From Thermoactinomycetaceae bacterium (GTDB taxonomy: Bacteria; Bacillota; Bacilli; Thermoactinomycetales; Thermoactinomycetaceae), in NCBI GenBank assembly GCA_025449475.1, contig JANWJM010000045.1, positions 1-14,855 of the forward strand: 14,855 nt of DNA. Direction: 5' to 3'. The position numbers and the translations under genes are program-made. Shown here in pieces: positions 7,230 to 14,763 of the stretch; positions within the stretch are counted from its first letter, which is position 1; each line of letters starts with the position of its first letter. A model generated the notes under the pieces. It had not been told where the DNA came from. It saw only the letters and a list, made by a program, of their open reading frames with translations, and made no database searches.

Positions 7230-7230
7230 C

Positions 7231-7260
7231 AAACTGAGCTGGTAAAAGCTTAGTTTTTTT
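7231..7260 (+). terminator. Rho-independent terminator
   Basis: AAACTGAGCT (7231-7240) pairs with AGCTTAGTTT (7247-7256) with one wobble around a 6-nt loop, followed by T's to 7260. It lies directly after the O-antigen-ligase-like gene. Confidence 0.85.
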
Positions 7261-7363
7261 GTCTCATTTTTCGGTTGAGAGAGTTGAGATGCCAAGTTTG
7301 ATGGGAAGAAAGATGTACGTCTAGAATTAAAAAATAAAGCCAAAATTTAAAGGTGGTGTTGAA

Positions 7364-8254
7364 ATCGATTGCATTCAACTGCCGTATGTAAAACCTTACT
7401 CCTTTGAACAGACCACACGTCGGCTGCGTTCGGATCTAGAATGCTTGTATCAAGTAGAGGATGGTATTCTTTATCGAGCGATAGAAGGCAAACAAGGCCC
7501 GCTCTTGTTAGCATTTTCAGAGAATCGAGATGATGCTTGTATAGACATCGCCATCTACGGTCGATTGCAACATGGAGAGAAAAAACAGATTCGTGACCAA
7601 TGGTCAAATCTTTTGATGACAAGAAGCAATATATCCTTGTTTTATGAACATTTTTCAAACGATCCCATTCTCGATAAGATTTTTCGACAAAGAGAGGGAA
7701 TGCATTGGGTATTAACTCCAACGCTCTTTGAATGTTTAATCACAACCATTCTCTCACAACAACTCAATCAATCCTTCGCCGCAGCTTTGAAGCGACGTTT
7801 AGTCGAGATTGCAGGGAAACAGATGGAGTTTCAACAAAAGTGGTATCCTCTTTTTCCGAATGCAGAACAAATTGCTTCTTTACGGGTGGATGATTTGAGG
7901 AAGTTACAATTTAGTCAAAGAAAAGCGGAATATATTATCGATCTTGCTAGAAAGATTGTGGATGGAAAACTTGATTTAGAGAAGCTCCGATCATTCTCGA
8001 ATGAGGAGATCATGAACCACTTGTTACCCATTCGGGGGATTGGAAGATGGACAGTCGAATGTTTTTTACTTTTTGGTTTAGGTCGAACGAATGTATTGCC
8101 AGCAGCTGATATTGGATTGCGTCAAGCGATTCAAAAAGTATATCATCGAAAGGAAAGACCCTCCGAGGAAGAGATTCGGAAGTTGGGTCAATCTTGGGCT
8201 CCTTTTCAAAGTTATGTGACAATCTATCTCTGGGATTATCTCAGCAATGATTGA
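7364..8254 (+). CDS. alkA: DNA-3-methyladenine glycosylase II (AlkA-type), unusual 5' end
   Basis: An HhH-GPD base-excision glycosylase that removes alkylated purines. FECLITTILSQQLN is the entry helix of the GPD fold. IRGIGRWTVECFLLFGLGR is the helix-hairpin-helix, and the catalytic Asp lies in VLPAADIGLRQA. Numbered from TTG 7445, the Asp is residue 222. The first ordinary start, TTG at 7445, has no Shine-Dalgarno. The upstream in-frame sequence (QLPYVKPYSFEQTTRRL and onward) reads like the conserved N-terminal strand and helix of this family, so the protein probably begins earlier. AGGTGG (7351-7356) precedes an in-frame ATC at 7364 by 7 nt, and I placed the start there with low confidence. 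A one-base deletion near 7361, with a GTG/TTG start at 7356-7361, is the alternative. The stop is 9 nt before the next small gene. Confidence 0.88.
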   Translation: MDCIQLPYVKPYSFEQTTRRLRSDLECLYQVEDGILYRAIEGKQGPLLLAFSENRDDACIDIAIYGRLQHGEKKQIRDQWSNLLMTRSNISLFYEHFSNDPILDKIFRQREGMHWVLTPTLFECLITTILSQQLNQSFAAALKRRLVEIAGKQMEFQQKWYPLFPNAEQIASLRVDDLRKLQFSQRKAEYIIDLARKIVDGKLDLEKLRSFSNEEIMNHLLPIRGIGRWTVECFLLFGLGRTNVLPAADIGLRQAIQKVYHRKERPSEEEIRKLGQSWAPFQSYVTIYLWDYLSND

Positions 8255-8263
8255 GGTGGAAAG

Positions 8264-8428
8264 ATGGCACGAAAGCGAAAAAGAACGAAAGAGAAACGAG
8301 TAGCAAGTGTCGATGAAGTGGGCATTCTCAAAAGAGATTTAACCAAAGTGGCGATTTGGACCGGGATCGCTTCCTTCATAGTGATCCTATTGGCATTTGT
8401 TCAAAATCGATGGATGATCTTTTCATAA
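8264..8428 (+). CDS. 54-residue single-helix membrane protein, function unknown
   Basis: A short reading frame beginning MARKRKRTKEKRVAS, strongly basic. A linker (VDEVGILKRDLTK) follows, then one probable membrane helix at about residues 29-46 (VAIWTGIASFIVILLAFV) and a short tail. By the positive-inside rule the basic N-terminus should be cytoplasmic. AGGTGGA (8254-8260) lies 3 nt before the ATG (spacer on the short side) and overlaps the stop of the glycosylase gene, so the two are probably translated from one mRNA. A terminator follows immediately. I do not recognise a family. Confidence 0.65.
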   Translation: MARKRKRTKEKRVASVDEVGILKRDLTKVAIWTGIASFIVILLAFVQNRWMIFS

Positions 8429-8436
8429 CTAGGGAA

Positions 8437-8475
8437 AAAAACGACCTCTGAATGTCACATTCAGAGGTCGTTTTT
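8437..8475. terminator. Bidirectional terminator between convergent genes
   Basis: ACGACCTCTGAATG (8441-8454) pairs perfectly with CATTCAGAGGTCGT (8458-8471) around TCA. The arms are flanked by AAAA on the left and TTTT on the right, so it has a T-tract on both strands. It serves the plus-strand gene ending at 8428 and the minus-strand gene ending at 8490. Confidence 0.92.
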
Positions 8476-8489
8476 CAATGATTGCAACT

Positions 8490-9467
8490 TCACGTCGCAT
8501 TTAATAAATTGTCTTTCGATGGACGATTCTTGGAAAGTGCTTCGATTTCCGCCGAATGGTAGATCACACTTCGCGGATAGGCGATTTGAATGTTGTTTCG
8601 GTTAAGCGCAAGCACAGCTTCTTTGCGCATTTCCCTTTCTAATTTCCAATATGATTCCGGATTGCAGATGGCAGTGATGGTGAATTGTACACCTGTTTGA
8701 TCGATTTTGGTGACACCCATTACTTCAGGTTCTTCGACCAAATCGTTCTCATATTTCTCTTTGATCTTTTCACATAATTCTTCAAGTGTTCGATTCACTA
8801 GATCAAGATTCGATTCATATGGAACCGTAATCGGGATAATGGCTCTCATTTTTTCTCGATTGTAGTTGGTAACTTGGGTGATGGTTCCATTGGCCAAATA
8901 ATGAAGTCGTTGGTTAAATTCACGAATTTTCGTTACACGGAGCCCAACTTCTTCGACTGTGCCATTAATTTCTCCGTTAATTTGTACAATATCGCCTACC
9001 TCAAGTTGACTCTCAAAAATCAAGAAGAAGCCTGTAATCACGTCTTTCACGAGACTCTGAGCACCAAATCCGATCGCCAGCCCAACGATCCCTGCACCAG
9101 CCAATACAGGTCGTGGATCAAAGCCGATTTGGATCATAAGACTGACGAAAGCAATAAAGTAGATGAGATATCGGGAGACGGATTTAATCAGTTTACGCAA
9201 CGTGAGAGCCTTATTACTATCTGTTTTACTCAGCTTAAAGATTCTGTCGACGAGTTGATCCACCAGTCGGATCACCAAAAAGGTGATCAAGATAATTAGT
9301 AAAATTTCCCCAAGTGGGATCAGTAGATTGGTCACCGGGTCGTCAATCGTTTCTTGAATAAAATTTTTGATTTTGTTCATAAAGCCCTCCCATAAGGGGA
9401 TGGTCTCCTCTTTGGTTTCTGTTATAGATTCCGGTTTGTTTTCGATGGGTTTTGTTTGTAACCACAA
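8490..9467 (-). CDS. MscS-family mechanosensitive ion channel
   Basis: A 325-residue membrane channel protein of the small-conductance MscS family, which releases solutes under hypo-osmotic stress. After a polar N-terminal segment come probable helices at about 46-68 and 95-115. The signature pore helix TM3 follows at about 121-150 (AGAGIVGLAIGFGAQSLVKD, then VITGFFLIFE), with the Gly/Ala-rich face and G-A-Q-S-L-V-K-D element of the family. The beta domain follows (VGDIVQINGEINGTVEEVGL and ITQVTNYNRE), then the alpha/beta C-terminal part. The TTG start at 9467 has GGAGG (9482-9478) about 10 nt upstream, overlapping the end of the preceding gene. It starts 6 nt after the YfhP-like stop, so the two form an operon. 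Confidence 0.93.
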   Translation of the reverse strand: MWLQTKPIENKPESITETKEETIPLWEGFMNKIKNFIQETIDDPVTNLLIPLGEILLIILITFLVIRLVDQLVDRIFKLSKTDSNKALTLRKLIKSVSRYLIYFIAFVSLMIQIGFDPRPVLAGAGIVGLAIGFGAQSLVKDVITGFFLIFESQLEVGDIVQINGEINGTVEEVGLRVTKIREFNQRLHYLANGTITQVTNYNREKMRAIIPITVPYESNLDLVNRTLEELCEKIKEKYENDLVEEPEVMGVTKIDQTGVQFTITAICNPESYWKLEREMRKEAVLALNRNNIQIAYPRSVIYHSAEIEALSKNRPSKDNLLNAT

Positions 9468-9473
9468 AGTTGT

Positions 9474-10466
9474 TCAACCTCCATGATGTGAAGTGATCAG
9501 TTGTTGTATCTTTTTCTCGAGTTGTTTTTTACTTAACCATCCAACGTAAGAATTAATGATTTGGTAATCATGAGTAAGCAACGCAACCGCGAAAAAAGGG
9601 AAATGTTTTTTGTTATGGTAACGAACATCGATCCACCTTACTTCAAAACCATATTCTCGACGATAAACTTGCGGAAAACCGTATGAAGTAAAATATAAAA
9701 AAGAGCGAATGGCTTCAGAATCTTGAGAAGCTTTTACAGCGGGATGATCGTACTGATCCAATGAGATTTGACCCGTCCATATGAGTCGTTTTCTTTGGAT
9801 TTCCCCCATCTTGACATAGTTTTTTTGGATGAGCAAAACATTCCAGACATTGGGTTTGTAGGTGGGGGTCACTTTGTATTCACCCGGCTCGTCGATTTTT
9901 TTTTGCACCCAATGAAGCAAATGCTGATGGTACCATGTTCGCCAAAAAATATAGATCATAATCAATAAATAGAGAAATGCAAAGATTTGACCAGGATAAT
10001 TGGGAAATAACCACCAAAGCAAAAAGCCGCCTAAGTGGACAGAAAAGATAAAAGGATCAAATATATTGATGATATCCCACGCAATCCAACGATGGGAGAG
10101 AGGTCGAAATGCTTGTGTACCGTAGGTATTAAATAGATCGATAAAAACGTGGATCCATACCGCGATCAATGTCCATAGCCACAGTGAGAGGAGATGTGCA
10201 TTCGGTAGTATCAGGCCAATAAGTAGACTAATCACTGTCGGCCAAATTAGTAGCATGGGTAGGGAATGGCTCCAACCTCGATGATTACGTATATAGGCAG
10301 CATTTCCAGCGAAACGATAGAGCCCATCTAAATCTGGCGCTTGTGAACCGATAATTGTTCCCAAAGCTACAGCTTGGGTGGTTTCTGGGTGGCTTGTGAT
10401 CATGGGGTCCAGATGAGCTAAAGCAAACAAACCGATCCCCATTACAAAATGCGTGCCTGTATCCAT
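9474..10466 (-). CDS. yfhP: YfhP-like membrane-bound metal-dependent hydrolase family protein
   Basis: A 330-residue protein of the YdjM/YfhP family. The family's His/Asp pattern is complete: H6 in GTHFVMGIG, P-D-x-D at 44-47 (SQAPDLDGLYRF), H62-R-G-W-S-H67 (NHRGWSHSLP), and H106 with D110 (WIHVFIDLFNTYG). Hydrophobic helices occur at about 70-88, 92-112, 136-155 and 160-178, followed by a soluble C-terminal region of about 150 residues. The biochemical activity of the family is not established; 'hydrolase' comes from the metal-ligand pattern. In B. subtilis yfhP also lies beside mutY. AGGAGG (10477-10472) lies 5 nt before the ATG. It is transcribed divergently from mutY and is followed closely by the MscS-type gene. 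Confidence 0.9.
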   Translation of the reverse strand: MDTGTHFVMGIGLFALAHLDPMITSHPETTQAVALGTIIGSQAPDLDGLYRFAGNAAYIRNHRGWSHSLPMLLIWPTVISLLIGLILPNAHLLSLWLWTLIAVWIHVFIDLFNTYGTQAFRPLSHRWIAWDIINIFDPFIFSVHLGGFLLWWLFPNYPGQIFAFLYLLIMIYIFWRTWYHQHLLHWVQKKIDEPGEYKVTPTYKPNVWNVLLIQKNYVKMGEIQRKRLIWTGQISLDQYDHPAVKASQDSEAIRSFLYFTSYGFPQVYRREYGFEVRWIDVRYHNKKHFPFFAVALLTHDYQIINSYVGWLSKKQLEKKIQQLITSHHGG

Positions 10467-10665
10467 AAGATCCTCCTAGGATTCGAGTTTTGTGTATGGT
10501 CAAATCGTCAGTATTGAGGCGTTGAAGCCATAACAATGAATAGATGGCATGGATGTGGAAGAACTCCTATGATGTCCAAAGTATTGTTTGCTATTTACCC
10601 TCTATGAAACCTCATTACATAATATATCATAAGAACTTAATATATAGCCGGAGGAAATAATAACA

Positions 10666-11751
10666 ATGATAAATGAAAATAATAGAAAAACAATTCAGCA
10701 AAATTTGCTCATGTGGTATCGTGAACATCAGAGAGACTTGCCTTGGAGAAGAGATAAAGACCCTTATAAAATTTGGGTTTCCGAAATTATGCTACAACAA
10801 ACACGAGTTGATACCGTTATCCCTTATTATAATCAATTTATTAAAAAATTCCCTTCTTTGCATCAATTAGCACAAGCAGATGAAGAAGAAGTGATCAAAG
10901 CATGGGAAGGTTTGGGGTATTATTCCAGGGCTCGAAATTTGCATGCAGCTGTAAAAGAAGTGGTGGCAAAGTATGGCGGGAAAGTTCCAAGTACGCCTGA
11001 GGAAATCTCATCTTTAAAAGGGGTGGGATCTTATACAACGGGAGCCATTTTAAGCATCGCTTATAATCAAAAATTAGCGGCGGTCGATGGAAATGTATTG
11101 CGTGTAATCTCACGTTTGTTCTCTCTAACCGATGATATCGCAAAATCCACCACTCGAAAAAAATTTGAAAAGATTGTACTCCGTATCCTTCCTGATCACT
11201 CGCCGGGAGATTTTAATCAAGCTCTGATGGAGTTAGGAGCGACCATTTGTACACCGACTTCACCTACCTGTCTGATTTGCCCCTTGCGGGAAGTGTGTAA
11301 GGGTTTTGCTGATGGTTTGCAAGATGAACTCCCGATCAAAAAAAAGTTGAAATCACCTAAGAAGGTACCTGTAATCTTTTTATGGATCACGGATGGTGAA
11401 TATCTCTTGCTGGAAAAGCGGAAAAAACAAGGACTATTGGCTGGTATGTGGGGGTTACCGACCATTGAACATGTTCCGAAAGACAAAATAAAAGATGAGG
11501 TAGAAAAATATATCATGGTCAAAAATATCGAGCATTCCTCATTTGAAACAATCGGTTCATTTGAACATATCTTTAGTCATCGACATTGGCAAATTACCCT
11601 TCTACGAATCAGCGTTCATATCAATGAACAGGAGAAGAAGAGAAATGATACCTGGTTTCGCGTGCAAGATTTACCCCAAATCGCTTTAGCAAGGGTTTAT
11701 CAAAAGGCATATCAGTTGATTTCTTCCCTTGCGGATAGTCGTAAAATGTGA
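10666..11751 (+). CDS. mutY: A/G-specific adenine DNA glycosylase
   Basis: A 361-residue repair enzyme that removes adenine mispaired with 8-oxoguanine. The catalytic Glu is E40 in WVSEIMLQQTRVDTV. The HhH element is LKGVGSYTTGAILSIA, with Y123, and the catalytic Asp is D141 in AAVDGNVLRV. The four iron-sulfur ligands are C195, C202, C205 and C211, spaced C-X6-C-X2-C-X5-C. The C-terminal NUDIX-like domain (about 232-355) carries the FSH loop (F303-S304-H305) that recognises 8-oxoguanine. All key residues are present and the length is normal. The ATG is preceded by GGAGG (10650-10654) with an 11-nt spacer. It diverges from the yfhP-like gene across a 199-bp gap. Confidence 0.98.
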   Translation: MINENNRKTIQQNLLMWYREHQRDLPWRRDKDPYKIWVSEIMLQQTRVDTVIPYYNQFIKKFPSLHQLAQADEEEVIKAWEGLGYYSRARNLHAAVKEVVAKYGGKVPSTPEEISSLKGVGSYTTGAILSIAYNQKLAAVDGNVLRVISRLFSLTDDIAKSTTRKKFEKIVLRILPDHSPGDFNQALMELGATICTPTSPTCLICPLREVCKGFADGLQDELPIKKKLKSPKKVPVIFLWITDGEYLLLEKRKKQGLLAGMWGLPTIEHVPKDKIKDEVEKYIMVKNIEHSSFETIGSFEHIFSHRHWQITLLRISVHINEQEKKRNDTWFRVQDLPQIALARVYQKAYQLISSLADSRKM

Positions 11752-11762
11752 CGACCTTTTTT
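11738..11762 (+). terminator. Weak terminator overlapping the end of mutY
   Basis: GTCGT (11738-11742) pairs with ACGAC (11751-11755) around 8 nt, followed by C and six T's. The stem spans the mutY stop codon. A second dyad, CCTTTTTTGT (11755-11764) with ACAAAAAAGG (11775-11784), follows at once, so the exact 3'-end structure is ambiguous. Confidence 0.4.
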
Positions 11763-11769
11763 GTTTACA

Positions 11770-11801
11770 TTGACACAAAAAAGGCAAAAATATGGTATAA
11801 G
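11770..11801 (+). promoter_or_regulatory. Possible promoter of the 11822 gene
   Basis: TTGACA (11770-11775) is a consensus -35 box. TGG followed by TATAAG (11796-11801) looks like an extended -10, but the 20-nt spacing is too long; TGGTAT (11793-11798) at 17 nt is the alternative. A start of transcription near 11808 would give a very short leader. Confidence 0.4.
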
Positions 11802-11821
11802 GTTTTCCAAATAGAACGGTA

Positions 11822-12508
11822 ATGATGGTGGGGGTGGAGATCTTCCAAAAGAGTGTCTATTTCTCTTGGATTTTTAAAGGATCAGCTCTTCTTCATATCA
11901 ACGCCGTCTGTTTCGTTTTGTTTTTCCTGTCAGAAGCATTTAGGGGATCCATGATTCAGCGTTCTCAATATCTTTTATCGCATCAAAATTGGGTGCTTGC
12001 ATCTTGGATTAGCTCGATCGTTGCAATCTGTTCCGTTGTTGCTACTTTTAGTGTTTTTACTTTTTTACTCAATCGCTCCTTTCATATTCTATTAAATTGC
12101 GCTTGGTTTATATCAATGGTAGCAGCTGCCATTGCTTTTCTCGGGTATTTTGTACAGATGACGATCATACCCACTTTGTTGGAAGGGGTTAGTACCAAAC
12201 CTTCGATCCATTTGATTTATTACTTGAATGAATGGGAATCGTTACTGGGACAATTAATCACACAAATTGTACCGATTTGCTTTGCAATCAGTGGATTCTT
12301 TTATACAGCTGTGATGTTTTATACCCGGAAATTTCCTAAAAAATTAAGCTGGTGGTCTTTTTCTATTTGGTCATCTCTTTTGTTAGGAGTAATATTTTTT
12401 AAGCACGTTCAATTTGATTTATTGTATGCATCATTGACCTTATTTATTTATGTTCCGTGGTTATGGAGAGTTGGAGAATCGTTAGACCAGATATTGCCAG
12501 ATACGTAA
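11822..12508 (+). CDS. Polytopic membrane protein of unknown function
   Basis: A 228-residue protein with about six probable membrane helices: roughly 20-40, 59-84, 88-112, 138-166, 173-192 and 198-216. Polar loops are short; the longest (about 113-137, ending in HLIYYLNEWESLLGQ) lies between helices three and four. The ends are short and the last residues are ESLDQILPDT. I recognise no family motif or catalytic signature. No clear Shine-Dalgarno precedes the ATG ATG pair at 11822-11827, and GTG codons at 11828 and 11834 are also possible, so the first four residues are uncertain. It lies between mutY and the acetyltransferase on the same strand, but the GNAT gene has its own promoter, so co-function is not implied. 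Confidence 0.75.
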   Translation: MMVGVEIFQKSVYFSWIFKGSALLHINAVCFVLFFLSEAFRGSMIQRSQYLLSHQNWVLASWISSIVAICSVVATFSVFTFLLNRSFHILLNCAWFISMVAAAIAFLGYFVQMTIIPTLLEGVSTKPSIHLIYYLNEWESLLGQLITQIVPICFAISGFFYTAVMFYTRKFPKKLSWWSFSIWSSLLLGVIFFKHVQFDLLYASLTLFIYVPWLWRVGESLDQILPDT

Positions 12509-12520
12509 TCGATAATGAAA

Positions 12521-12549
12521 TTGAAAAGAAAAGAATTATAAAGTACAAT
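12521..12549 (+). promoter_or_regulatory. Sigma-A-type promoter of the GNAT gene
   Basis: TTGAAA (12521-12526), a 17-bp spacer and TACAAT (12544-12549) make a good vegetative promoter. Transcription would start near 12556 and give a leader of about 75 nt to the ATG at 12630. Confidence 0.7.
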
Positions 12550-12629
12550 GTAATAGTTATCTTTGAACATTTTTGGGCATTTTTATGACAAATTATTAAA
12601 GTAGCTTCAAGTCGAGGAGGGCAATTTCT

Positions 12630-13067
12630 ATGCAATTACGTTCTTTTCAATTGTCTGATGTCCATGATGTTACCCAGATCTGGAAAATGACTGCTTCTCA
12701 CGAACGTGAAAGAGAGACTCTTCGTGTACTGTCCAATCAGCTAGCTGTGGATCGTGATTTGGTGATCGTAGCGGAAAGTTACGATAAAAAGGTGATTGGT
12801 GCAATCGTAGGCACCATGGACGGGGACACAGGCTTTTTCTACTGTTTAGCTGTCCATCCAAATTACCAGAGTCAAGGAGTCGGAACTAGACTTGTTGAAG
12901 CTTTAGAAAGTCGTTTTTGGAAGAAAGGTGTTAAACGAATTTGGATTACAGTAGATGAAGGAACGAAGAAATTGCTTTCTTTCTATCGACATCTTGGCTA
13001 TCATAATAGTTGTTCAACAAGATTAGAAAAGGAATTATTGGATCTGGCAATCGAGAAAATCAGTTAA
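12630..13067 (+). CDS. GNAT-family N-acetyltransferase
   Basis: A 145-residue cytoplasmic acetyltransferase. The GNAT core is visible: the N-terminal MQLRSFQLSDVHDVTQIW, a central strand pair (LVIVAESYDKKVIGAIVGT), strand 4 (FFYCLAVHPNYQ), and the acetyl-CoA pyrophosphate loop QSQGVGTRLVEALE. The loop matches Q/R-x-x-G-x-G/A at residues 80-85. The FYRHLGY element (118-124) is typical of motif B. These proteins move an acetyl group from acetyl-CoA to an amine. The substrate here is not predictable, though the small size and layout resemble RimI/YpeA-like members. AGGAGG (12615-12620) lies 9 nt before the ATG. It is probably monocistronic, with its own promoter and terminator. Confidence 0.92.
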   Translation: MQLRSFQLSDVHDVTQIWKMTASHERERETLRVLSNQLAVDRDLVIVAESYDKKVIGAIVGTMDGDTGFFYCLAVHPNYQSQGVGTRLVEALESRFWKKGVKRIWITVDEGTKKLLSFYRHLGYHNSCSTRLEKELLDLAIEKIS

Positions 13068-13070
13068 TTC

Positions 13071-13098
13071 AAGCTACTGTAAACAGTGGCTTTTTTTT
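13071..13098 (+). terminator. Terminator of the GNAT gene
   Basis: AAGCTACTGT (13071-13080) pairs with ACAGTGGCTT (13083-13092) with one wobble, and a run of eight T's (13091-13098) follows. It lies four nt after the stop codon. Confidence 0.85.
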
Positions 13099-13164
13099 AC
13101 TTCAAATAGAGGGAAAATACACACATAGGGGAAATATAATAATAGATGTTTTGTTTCGATAATT

Positions 13165-13193
13165 AAAAAAACAGCCATTCGCTTGCTGGCTGT
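13165..13193 (-). terminator. Terminator-like hairpin facing the minus strand
   Basis: ACAGCCA (13171-13177) pairs with TGGCTGT (13187-13193). Read on the minus strand the stem is followed by seven T's (13171-13165), the normal terminator form; on the plus strand no T-run follows. No minus-strand gene is visible upstream of it. Confidence 0.55.
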
Positions 13194-13299
13194 GAGAATG
13201 AGGAGTAGGTCAGGAATAGGGACTTAGTCGACAGTCTTCTTTTTTAGAGCGCCCTTTTTTTGATTGTATTTTCGAATTATTGGGAAGGATTGATCAATC

Positions 13300-14586
13300 G
13301 TGAGTAAACAGAAAAAACCTTGGTTTGAGGAGTATCACCATCGCATTGATCCCGGTTTACGCTATCAACTTCAAAGAATGGGGGCAACTGTTGCCAATCT
13401 AAACTCCAAAATGTTGCCTGTGATCATACGATTAAAAAATAGAGTTGCAGAAAAACAAAAAGAGTCTCTGAAACAGATCACCAACCGTTCACAGTTGAGC
13501 GAGATCCAACTAATAAGCAGTTTTTATGGAACGTTAACTCCTCAGATGATTCGAATCTTAGTGGAACGGCAAGAGGTAGAGCGAATCTATTATGATCGTG
13601 AAGTTCAGGCTTTTTTAGATATCGCTGCGAAGAGCACGGGGGCAAGAGATGTTCAGCTCGAGGAAGGATTGACAGGAAAAGGAGTGACTATCGCAATCCT
13701 TGATACGGGAGTTTATCCACACGACGATCTTACCAAACCCCATTCCCGCATTAGAGGTTTTGTAGACTTTGTGGCAGGTAAAAAAAATCCGTATGATGAT
13801 CAAGGTCATGGTACGCATTGTGCAGGCGACGCTGCAGGGAATGGGTCTCAATCGGAAGGTCTTTATGCGGGCGCTGCACCGGGAGCGGACATTGTGGGTG
13901 TCAAGGTACTTGATTTCTCGGGGGGCGGTCGGCTTTCTACAGTTATTCGAGGGATTGAATGGTGTATTGAAAATAAAGAGAAATATGGAATTAGAGTCCT
14001 TTCACTTTCGCTTGGATCCCCGGCCTTGGAGTCGTATCGTGATGATCCATTGGCTCAAGCTGCGGAAAAAGCATGGCATAAAGGAATTGTAGTCTGTGCA
14101 GCAGCAGGAAACGATGGCCCTCATCGAGGAACGATTAGCACTCCAGGCAATCATCCCTTGATCATAACAGTGGGTGCAGCCGATGATCGAAACACGGTTT
14201 CGCGCGATGATGATGTCAAAGCTCCTTTTTCGAGTATGGGTCCTACTTTGGATGGGCTTGTCAAACCCGATATATATGCACCTGGGACGGATATTATCTC
14301 GCTGAATTCACCAGGCTCCGAGCTAGAGAAGATGCTCTCTGAAAGTCGTGTCGGTGAGTATTATATTCGCATGTCGGGGACATCCATGGCTACTCCCTTC
14401 TGTGCGGGTGTTGCAGCGTTATTATTAGAGGCCAATCCTTATCTAAGTCCCAATGATATTAAGTCCATCTTCATGAGTACCGCTTCTATTTTAGGAAATG
14501 AACAGGCTGGCTATTTGGATGTGAAGAAAGCTGTTCAATTAGCCAAACAGTATCTTGAAAACCGAAAAGAGCTAACGAAAGCATAA
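13300..14586 (+). CDS. aprX: AprX-like intracellular subtilisin-family serine protease (S8)
   Basis: A 428-residue protease with the complete subtilase triad: D135 in TIAILDTGVYPHDDL, H170 in DDQGHGTHCAGD, and S362 in RMSGTSMATPFCAG, with oxyanion-hole N271 in AAGNDGP. There is no signal peptide; the N-terminus is charged (MSKQKKPWFEEYHHR), pointing to a cytoplasmic enzyme. The region before the catalytic domain (about 40-115, including VERIYYDREVQAFLD) resembles an inhibitor-like prodomain. The whole layout, including PYDDQGHGTHCAGD, IEWCIEN and SRVGEYYIRMSGTSMATP, resembles B. subtilis AprX. The GTG start has GAAGG (13284-13288) 11 nt upstream. It follows a 200-bp gap with no strong promoter seen. 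Substrate and role are not known; AprX is linked to stationary phase in B. subtilis. Confidence 0.93.
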   Translation: MSKQKKPWFEEYHHRIDPGLRYQLQRMGATVANLNSKMLPVIIRLKNRVAEKQKESLKQITNRSQLSEIQLISSFYGTLTPQMIRILVERQEVERIYYDREVQAFLDIAAKSTGARDVQLEEGLTGKGVTIAILDTGVYPHDDLTKPHSRIRGFVDFVAGKKNPYDDQGHGTHCAGDAAGNGSQSEGLYAGAAPGADIVGVKVLDFSGGGRLSTVIRGIEWCIENKEKYGIRVLSLSLGSPALESYRDDPLAQAAEKAWHKGIVVCAAAGNDGPHRGTISTPGNHPLIITVGAADDRNTVSRDDDVKAPFSSMGPTLDGLVKPDIYAPGTDIISLNSPGSELEKMLSESRVGEYYIRMSGTSMATPFCAGVAALLLEANPYLSPNDIKSIFMSTASILGNEQAGYLDVKKAVQLAKQYLENRKELTKA

Positions 14587-14601
14587 GTAGCAATCGTTAT
14601 C

Positions 14602-14640
14602 AACTGTCGTGTTCATGGGTATCGGATAGACACGACAGTT
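14602..14640 (+). terminator. Hairpin after the subtilase gene
   Basis: AACTGTCGTGT (14602-14612) pairs perfectly with ACACGACAGTT (14630-14640) across a 17-nt loop, followed by only a short T-tract. It is the probable transcript end of the protease gene, 15 nt after its stop. Confidence 0.65.
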
Positions 14641-14654
14641 TATCAGATCTTTTC

Positions 14655-14712
14655 TTCATTATTGGTCAGTAATTGTTTTGTCTTGACAACAACTCATTCA
14701 TTATTGGATAAT
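14655..14712 (+). promoter_or_regulatory. Promoter with paired direct repeats for a gene beyond the window
   Basis: TTGACA (14683-14688), an 18-bp spacer and GATAAT (14707-14712) form a good promoter. The 11-mer TTCATTATTGG occurs twice, at 14655-14665 and 14697-14707. The two copies are 42 bp apart, one upstream of the -35 box and one touching the -10. This resembles a repressor or activator operator pair. The likely target is a gene starting at or beyond the ATG at 14852, which follows AAAAGGG (14834-14840). Confidence 0.55.
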
Positions 14713-14721
14713 AAAATTAAG

Positions 14722-14763
14722 TTATATGAATGGATTTTCATTTGACCCTATCCATTCATATGA
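14722..14763 (+). promoter_or_regulatory. 12-bp perfect hairpin at the start of a leader
   Basis: ATATGAATGGAT (14724-14735) pairs perfectly with ATCCATTCATAT (14750-14761), extendable by two pairs, with a 14-nt loop. It begins only about 10 nt after the preceding -10 box, so it would form the 5' end of the transcript. No T-run follows, so it is more likely a stabilising or regulatory structure, or a DNA operator, than a terminator. Confidence 0.5.
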
